DNA of 22,134 nt, from the NCBI GenBank assembly GCA_002811675.1, contig PDIM01000065.1, positions 1 through 22,134 of the forward strand, given 5' to 3'. The stretch comes from Ichthyosporea sp. XGB-2017a (taxonomy: Eukaryota; Opisthokonta; Ichthyosporea). Under the pieces are notes generated by a model, which saw only the letters and a program-made list of their open reading frames with translations, was not told the DNA's origin and did not search any database. Positions within the stretch are counted from its first letter, which is position 1; each line of letters starts with the position of its first letter. The position numbers and the translations under genes are program-made. Below are positions 16,301 through 22,134 of this stretch, piece after piece.

Positions 16301-18410
16301 AACAATGGTTAGCGGAAAAACATTGCCTTCTTTTCGTCCGTTTGATCACAGTGCGAGGGCTGGAGGGTATGTCCAGAATCGATTTTTAACTGGTATCAGG
16401 CCCCAAGAATATTTTTTCCATTGTATGGCAGGAAGAGAGGGTCTCGTTGACACGGCCGTCAAAACCAGTAGATCAGGATACCTTCAGCGTTGCTTGATCA
16501 AGCATTTGGAAGGTATGCGAGTTCATTATGACATGACGGTGCGAGACGATGATGGATCAGTAATTCAGTTCAACTATGGAGAAGACTCACTCGATGTTAC
16601 AAAAGTCACATTTCTGGAGAAATTTAATTTTATGGCTGATAACTACAAATCGTTCCTGATGAAGCTAAATCCAAAGGCTGCTCTGAGTGCTTTGAATGTT
16701 ACAAAGGCAAGTCGAAAAATGGATAAAGCTCTTCGTAAGCCCACAAGAAATGATCCAGTTTTGTCGCATCTTCGCCCAGATATGTATCTGGGATCTGTTT
16801 CGGAGAGATTTCATAACGAAGTGTCGGCATTTGTGGAAAAAAATGAAGCTTACCTTGATCAAAAGGGTATTGATGCTGACAAATTCCGTACAATGATGCA
16901 TCTTAAGTATCTTCGTTCGCTCGCAGAACCCGGTGAGGCTGTTGGACTTCTTGGTGCTCAATCAGTGGGGGAGCCTTCAACCCAAATGACGCTCAACACT
17001 TTTCATTTAGCTGGGTTTGGAGCTGTGAATGTAACACTCGGTATTCCTCGTTTGCGTGAAATTTTGATGACTGCAAGTGCATCTATCAAGACTCCCTTGA
17101 TGAGTTTGCCAGTCCTTTCCACTGATGGAGCCTTGAAACAGGTAGAGGGGGTTAAACGAGCATTTACTAAATTTAGTGTTGCTGATGTTTTACAAGAGGC
17201 CACAGTTGTCGAGTCCCTTACAAAACCTGATTACTCCACAAAAGCGAGAAATCGAAGATACAGAGTAAAGCTGGATTTTGTTCCTAAATCCGTGTTTTCA
17301 TCAGAATATGGGTTGACCTTTGAAGAAATTTTGAGATCCGTTGAGCATAGATTTACTAAAAGGCTAATCCTAGAAATTCTCAAAACCATGAAAGAGGCCG
17401 ACAAGAAAGTGATCAAAAATATTGGAAGGGCTGTCAAGGCCATGCAGGAATCTCTTGAAGGTGAAAAAGAAACCGGTAATGATGATACTGAAATGGGCAC
17501 GGGGAAAAGCAAAGGTAGTGTGTCAAGTGATGATGAAGAAGATGGCGATGAAGATGATGTGCAAGTTAACGAGGAGGATGGGACGTCTGGTCGGGTGCGG
17601 TCAAAACAAAATGTCTCGTACGAAAACGATGAAGAACTCGTTGAAGATGAAGACGCCGTTGAGCAGGTTTCTGATACTGAGGAAATGGACCTTGATAATG
17701 AACTTGTGGATAGTGCACCCCAGAAAATTAGCAAGTCAATTCGTTCGAGCAAGAGAATTCAAGATGTGTTATGTAGCAGTGTGTATATTGAGGACTATAT
17801 GTTTGATCAGAAGGCGAATAGATGCGAGATAGTTTTGAAATTCCCTGCCAATTCTCGCAAATTGCTGTTGACATCTATTATTGAGAAAGTAGCCAAGATT
17901 GCTGTTATTAAAGCTACACCTGGTATATCGCGCTGCTTAGTGAACAGAGAAGAAAGGGGTGGAAAAGTTACTCTATCAACTGAAGGTGTCAACATTCGAG
18001 CTGCTTGGAACTATCCTAGTGTTATTGACGTGAATAACCTGTACTCCAATGATATTCATGCCATTTTGAGGACCTATGGCGTAGAAGCCGCTCGGAATGC
18101 TATTGTAAACGAAGTGGCTGGTGTCTTTAAAGTTTATGGTATCGGAGTTGATAGGCGTCACCTTACCCTGATAGCTGACTACATGACATTCGGTGGAGGG
18201 TACACGCCATTTAATCGTATAGGTATTGGCTCAAATGTGTCTCCTTTCTTAAAGATGAGCTTCGAAACCACCATGAGTTTTCTCAAAAGCTCGTCGCTGT
18301 ATGGAGAAGTTGATTCATTAGCATCTCCCTCCTCGCGCCTCGTTTTGGGAAGAGTTGTTGAGAGTGGGACAGGGTGTATGGACGTTCTTCAACCACTGCA
18401 GGCTAGTTAA
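13365..18410 (+). CDS. RPA1: RNA polymerase I largest subunit (A190/RPA1), two exons
   Basis: Catalytic subunit of the nucleolar polymerase that makes the large rRNA precursor. Exon 1 (13365-13549) and exon 2 (13634-18410) join to give 1653 residues; the yeast protein has 1664. The N terminus is Pol I-type (VSFGLYTSEEIRKLSVKKIT). The join restores the clamp zinc motif: C63-x2-C66, then C73 and H76 in CPGH. A second Cys set (TCFYCHH, RCANCH) and a charged insertion between them follow the Pol I pattern. The catalytic loop NADFDGDEM puts the three Mg-binding Asp at 628, 630 and 632. The trigger-loop region (LLGAQSVGEPSTQMTLNTFH) starts near residue 1167. A Pol I-specific acidic stretch spans about 1340-1420. 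The C terminus (RRHLTLIADYMTFGGGYTPF, then the FLKMSFETT motif) is intact. There is no Pol II-like heptad tail. Nothing suggests a pseudogene. Confidence 0.97.
13550..13633 (+). other. Intron of the Pol I largest-subunit gene (84 bp)
   Basis: The donor is GAAAT|GTAAGT (13550) and the acceptor is ATCTCTAG|TTGCG (ends 13633). Splicing yields GAA ATT TGC GCG ACA TGC, reading E-I-C-A-T-C, which supplies the first two zinc ligands. Without splicing the frame stops at TAA (13552-13554). It lies 185 coding bases from the start codon. Confidence 0.95.
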
Positions 18411-18965
18411 AAGGAACCTTTGGGGCGGGGTTTTCACCTGGGTTTTCAAGAATGCAGACAGGCATATTTGCAGTTAGTTGATCACTTGTATAGTTTATTA
18501 TATTTTTATTATTGATGGCGTTGTTTAAAATTCTATGCCAAAATCCTTTTATTTTGAATAAAGACACGATGATATTGCTACAGAAAGAGCTAGAGAGCAG
18601 TTTGAAGTCAGTTGGAAGTCATCTCAATCTGACGACAAATGGGAGTAAGAACGCCCTCTGACGAGCAAGGGAAGGTACCAGGCTTGCAAAAGACAGGACA
18701 ACACTGCCCTTTGGGGACTTTAGGCACCAAGGTACAGTAGTGCTGAATTATAGAGTTATAGTGTCCCTTGCACGCGGGCTAAGCACACGTGGTAATATAA
18801 TTGTTGCCCTTGGTTTAGGGGAGGGCCATGTGAGTTACCAAGCCATGGCCAGCTGATCATGAGGCCATCTATCTATAAGTGCGTTACATAATAAAGTCTG
18901 TAGGTTTTGTGAACAGATACTAAGAAAAAAGAAAGGGGAAGGGAGGAAGTATAAGGCAATCAATA
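18411..18965 (+). other. Spacer between the Pol I subunit and LRR genes
   Basis: 555 bases with the 3' end of the Pol I subunit gene and the presumed promoter of the LRR gene. Positions 18819-18866 hold GGCCATGTGAGTT, CATGGCCA and GCTGATCATGAGGCCAT, words shared with the spacer near 12726-12912. No other gene is seen. Confidence 0.6.
18557..18562 (+). terminator. Polyadenylation signal AATAAA, Pol I subunit gene
   Basis: A canonical AATAAA lies 147 bases after the stop codon, a spacing similar to that seen for the HMG-box gene. Confidence 0.6.
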
Positions 18966-20609
18966 ATGAAGATTGACGCACAGGTTATTTTAAAGAGGTG
19001 TCGAGAAAGTGATCCCACCAAAATCTTTGAGATTGTTGCTTCGAACAAACAAATTAAAAATGTTGCCAATTTGTCTAAGCTGAAAAATTTAGGAAAGTTA
19101 AATTTATCAGGTAATAAGATTGCAAATCTTGCTGGCATAAGTGTTAACTCCAACATTACCTGGTTAAATGTAAGTGATAATGCGTTGGACAATATTGATT
19201 GTCTGAAAAGACTGCATCGCCTGTGCACTTTAAACGCTGCTAATAATCAGTTGACCAGTGTGTGCGAATTCGAGGGCCCAACAGTAATGAAGGCTTTAGT
19301 TGTTAATAAGAATAAGTTAAAAGATTTGTCCAAGCTATTTCACACGTGCCCATTACTGAACACCGTCGTTGTATCCGATAATGAGCTTGAAGATTTGAAG
19401 GGAATTGAGTCGTTGAAAGAACTCAAGAAATTATCTGCTAGTAACAATAGGATCAAAAGTCTGGGATGGCTAAACGATATGGTTAGTAAACAAGAATTGT
19501 GTGAGCTTCGTTTATGCAACAATGGCATCGAAGTTGTTCCGGAGTGTATTGAAGGGTTTAAGGGTTTACGCATAATCGATTTGGGGAAAAATCAAATAAG
19601 CAGCATAGAAAGTCTTATGCATTTGAGAAAGTTGAAGCTGTTGCGCAACTTAAATCTAAAGGGAAATCCTATAACTAAGAGACCCGACTATGAAGAAATT
19701 ATTGCTGCGAACTTCCCAGACTTAAACTGCCTGGATGGTAAAAGAATTTTCCGTGGCCCAAAACTGTGCACTTCAAGCGCAAGTACTACCGAAATAGGGC
19801 ATAGAAGTTCCAGTGTTACTGGTGAATTGGCTGGGGTTTTGCGATCAAATAATCGTGCTACCACCCATGAACTGATACTTCGAGGCAGCAGTGAGGTGGA
19901 ATATGGGAGTGCTGTACATTCAGCGCGAGGGAAAGCTGATCAACACGTAGCGAAGGAAGGAGGAATTGCAGTTGGTGGCGCAGCGGGTGCAGTGCCTCTC
20001 CACGACCGGGTTCAATCGACTGGTGAAAGCGTTGCTGATGTGAATAACTCCCGGAAACGCCGTCGCGTCCGTGTCGACGACGGTCCGACCCGGCCGAACC
20101 GGCGCCCTTTCAAAATTAACTGTACGTCTGATCTCCCCTCCATGGCCAATCGCTCATTGCAGACGAATTCATCCCCTAGAGCTAGCTCCTCTACATGTGC
20201 ATGCAAAGCCAATTCGGCACATAATGTACGTATACCGCGTACCGCTTCCACATGTACAGCGACTTCTAATGATGGGGGAAAGAATTTGAATATAAGCAAA
20301 CATCACGTAAGTAGTTACCGCGGCCGTGTACCTACAGAACCCCCAGTGCTTATATCTGCACAAGTTGATGATGATGATGAGCCTGTATTTCAGACGTCGT
20401 CTAGCTCATGCACTACGATATTGTCAGCGCCCTCGGGCACGTCGTCATCGACTGCACCAGCTTTGGACCCAATAGTGCATCATGATGAGGTTGGTACGTC
20501 GCAGCCGACCGTCGCGAGCCGCGATTTATTCGCGATTGACTGCGCTAGTTCAGCTAGTGCTAGCTCCGTGCTGGCCGTTGGAGAGGGAGGGCACAATGCT
20601 TGGATATAA
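18966..20609 (+). CDS. SDS22-like leucine-rich-repeat protein with disordered basic tail
   Basis: 547 residues, no intron. Residues about 20-235 contain roughly nine leucine-rich repeats of the 22-residue SDS22 type (LGKLNLSGNKIANL, LNVSDNALDNIDCL, LCELRLCNNGIEVVP, LRNLNLKGNPITKRP), closed by an LRR cap (about 234-262, ending in FPDLNCLDGKRI). Such solenoids bind protein partners; relatives include the PP1 regulator SDS22, the splicing factor U2A' and plant LRR proteins of unknown role. The remaining 285 residues are Ser/Thr/Ala-rich and probably disordered. They contain a strong nuclear localisation candidate, SRKRRRVRVDDG, near residue 363 and a short DDDDE stretch near 467. The second half of the gene is visibly more CpG-rich than the LRR half. 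A nuclear scaffold or phosphatase-targeting role is inference. The LRR fold is certain; the specific family is not. Confidence 0.88.
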   Translation: MKIDAQVILKRCRESDPTKIFEIVASNKQIKNVANLSKLKNLGKLNLSGNKIANLAGISVNSNITWLNVSDNALDNIDCLKRLHRLCTLNAANNQLTSVCEFEGPTVMKALVVNKNKLKDLSKLFHTCPLLNTVVVSDNELEDLKGIESLKELKKLSASNNRIKSLGWLNDMVSKQELCELRLCNNGIEVVPECIEGFKGLRIIDLGKNQISSIESLMHLRKLKLLRNLNLKGNPITKRPDYEEIIAANFPDLNCLDGKRIFRGPKLCTSSASTTEIGHRSSSVTGELAGVLRSNNRATTHELILRGSSEVEYGSAVHSARGKADQHVAKEGGIAVGGAAGAVPLHDRVQSTGESVADVNNSRKRRRVRVDDGPTRPNRRPFKINCTSDLPSMANRSLQTNSSPRASSSTCACKANSAHNVRIPRTASTCTATSNDGGKNLNISKHHVSSYRGRVPTEPPVLISAQVDDDDEPVFQTSSSSCTTILSAPSGTSSSTAPALDPIVHHDEVGTSQPTVASRDLFAIDCASSASASSVLAVGEGGHNAWI

Positions 20610-22134
20610 GCAATTGATATCAGTACGGTGATAGATGACTATATATTATATTTTTTTTTCTAACTGAAGATCGAGTTCTTAATTAGTATTTGGACAGAAT
20701 AATGCTTCCATGTAAGCAAGCCACCCGGCAAAATGAAAGGAAGTGCCAAATGAAGAGAATGTAGCGAGTAGGGTTACACATACAATTGTCGATTCAAAGA
20801 TGAAAAGGAAATTATGAGACGTGATTCAAGGGAACTGGAAGAACTGGACCGAACTGACTATCAAGCTAGAAATCGATTAGGTGGCTGGCTGACGAAAACT
20901 GAAACCTTGACGAAACCCTTGACACAAAATGAAAATGAAATTAGAATTTATCACAAGTTTATTTTAGGTGCAAGTTCCCCTAGGCCTGTTATATTAGCAT
21001 GGAACTCGAAGCGCCGTAGCCATGGAGAAGGAATGTGGGAAAGTGTCATGAGAACTCTGGAATGTTATGATATGTATTGATCGAGGGCTTGACTATAGGA
21101 AAAGAACCGAGAGGAATTAGGCAGAATTGACTATCGAAAAACTAGTAGTGAGGATTCATGAGGTTATATCAAAGAAAAGGAAGAGTCTGAAATTGGATGT
21201 GAGCAGACGTCGAGCATGCAATTGTTTATTGTTTTTCGAACACTGTATGAGTAAATCGAGTAGTAACTTGACATCTATATAGTCTTTTGGAATTATTCTA
21301 AATCGACAGCCGGCATTGCTCAACGTGTGTAAGTAGCTGTGTTTAGAATCACAAAGGAAAATAAAGTATCCTGTAACTATCGGCCGATTTGCTTGTGTGT
21401 GTCTTTTGAAAACAGAATCATTATACTTAATTATAAAGGCATCCGTTATTTTATGTTTTTTGTTTTGGGTGTCTTGCTTTTATTCCATATTATAATTGTA
21501 TTATAAGTCCCAGTACGTACTTCGCGGATCAGACTTGATTATGTAAGAACGAATCAATTAGAGTCTCTAATTATATATATATCGAGGCTCGAGTGGTACT
21601 GTTATAATTATATATTTGCTGCCTGCCCCCTCATTCAGGGAGCTGGGGAGCTGGCAAAACCAATATAGTACCCTGGCTGATCATAATATAGCTGGGAAAG
21701 ATCGATGGCCTGCAGGGAATTAGAGGGATTATAATAATGTTAAATTTAAAAAGACGTCATGTATAGTAAAAAAGATATGAGCGATCGCGCCGCGAAGGCC
21801 GGCCTGGCGAATTAAGGCCGGAAATATATTTATTATATATTGGGTCTTTAATTATGTAATACAGCTGGGGATTGATACAAAATGAATATAAGTCGAAGCT
21901 GCGTACGGGCGCGCAGGGCGCGGCCTTCTGTACGTACTGTTCGTCCTCTTGCAGAACATGAGCATGCAGAAAGCCCGGCCAGGAAAGACTAGACTGTAAC
22001 AAGACTGAAGTTTCGAGGATTCAGGATTTATTCCAAGAGTTCAAGATATTTCAAGATTTACAAATCTAATTTGTTCAAACTAAAATTAATTTCTAAACTT
22101 CGGAAATTCGGGGATGAGGGTCCGCTTTTATACC
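20610..22134. other. Terminal intergenic region, no supported gene
   Basis: 1.5 kb of AT-rich DNA interrupted by GC-rich islands. It holds a near-perfect inverted repeat AATTAGAG-T-CTCTAATT (21556-21572), ATATAT tracts near 21573-21580, a copy of the GGCTGATCAT word (21675-21684), and a run of palindromes between 21701 and 21937. Near the end is a small inverted repeat AGATTT-AC-AAATCT (22054-22067). AATAAA at 21360-21365 is the only plausible plus-strand polyadenylation signal for the LRR gene and is 750 bases away. An ATG-started 88-codon frame at 20814-21080 has no recognisable feature. Confidence 0.55.
21701..21937. repeat. Run of perfect palindromes
   Basis: Within 240 bases lie ATCGAT (21701-21706), CCTGCAGG (21709-21716), GACGTC (21753-21758), GCGATCGC (21781-21788), AGGCCGGCCT (21796-21805) and GTACGTAC (21930-21937). 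Four are 8 bp or longer, which is dense for a segment this short, and they sit in GC-rich islands within AT-rich DNA. No coding function is seen. Confidence 0.6.

Noticed and set aside
17231-17752. 173-codon antisense frame inside the Pol I subunit gene
   Set aside because: It is a Ser-rich mirror of the acidic coding stretch on the other strand, a common artefact of GAT/GAA-rich codons.
20814-21080. 88-codon plus-strand frame with an ATG start
   Set aside because: It has polar, random-looking composition, no family, no nearby polyadenylation signal and no partner. It could be a lineage-specific small gene but is not supported.
21701-21937. Cloning-vector polylinker, suggested by several 8-bp restriction-type palindromes
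   Set aside because: The sites are spread over 240 bases with AT-rich DNA between them, other genomic spacer words lie close by, and no vector sequence is recognisable. Vector screening would settle it.

Overview
This is nuclear DNA from a eukaryote. The genes encode a Pol I catalytic subunit, a TFIIF subunit, a chromatin HMG-box protein and a mitochondrial-type enzyme, and three GT-AG introns can be placed or inferred. There are seven protein genes in 22 kb, most without introns. The introns seen lie at or near the 5' end of their genes, and AATAAA-type signals follow several stops. This pattern fits an intron-poor single-celled alga or protist, but no sequence here fixes the lineage.

Layout, left to right: (1) the 3' part of a plus-strand HMG-box gene resembling the animal SWI/SNF subunit BAF57 (SMARCE1), with a long N-terminal extension; (2) a convergent minus-strand gene for mitochondrial-type 3-hydroxyacyl-CoA dehydrogenase, rebuilt here from two exons; (3) a minus-strand single-pass membrane protein that is almost entirely coiled coil; (4) a minus-strand TFIIF alpha (RAP74) gene; (5) a minus-strand unrecognised 725-residue protein with a leucine-rich, LRR-like middle; (6) after a 1.5 kb divergent spacer, the largest subunit of RNA polymerase I, plus strand, two exons; (7) a plus-strand SDS22-like leucine-rich-repeat protein with a long disordered basic tail. 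The last 1.5 kb has no gene I can support.

Three of the seven genes act in nuclear transcription: chromatin remodelling (by similarity), Pol II initiation and elongation (TFIIF), and rRNA synthesis (Pol I). They are separate transcription units on both strands, so I read their proximity as probable coincidence. Genes 2 to 5 run head to tail on the minus strand, each with its own spacer.

I found no defence system, mobile-element protein, CRISPR array, tRNA or rRNA gene. The spacers hold the unexplained material: palindromic words shared between several spacers, a cluster of CTCCTTG hairpins, a 19-bp tandem duplication, and a run of 6- to 10-bp palindromes in the final kilobase. The best protein-level leads are the BAF57-like protein with its unidentified N-terminal domain, and the two proteins I could not name.
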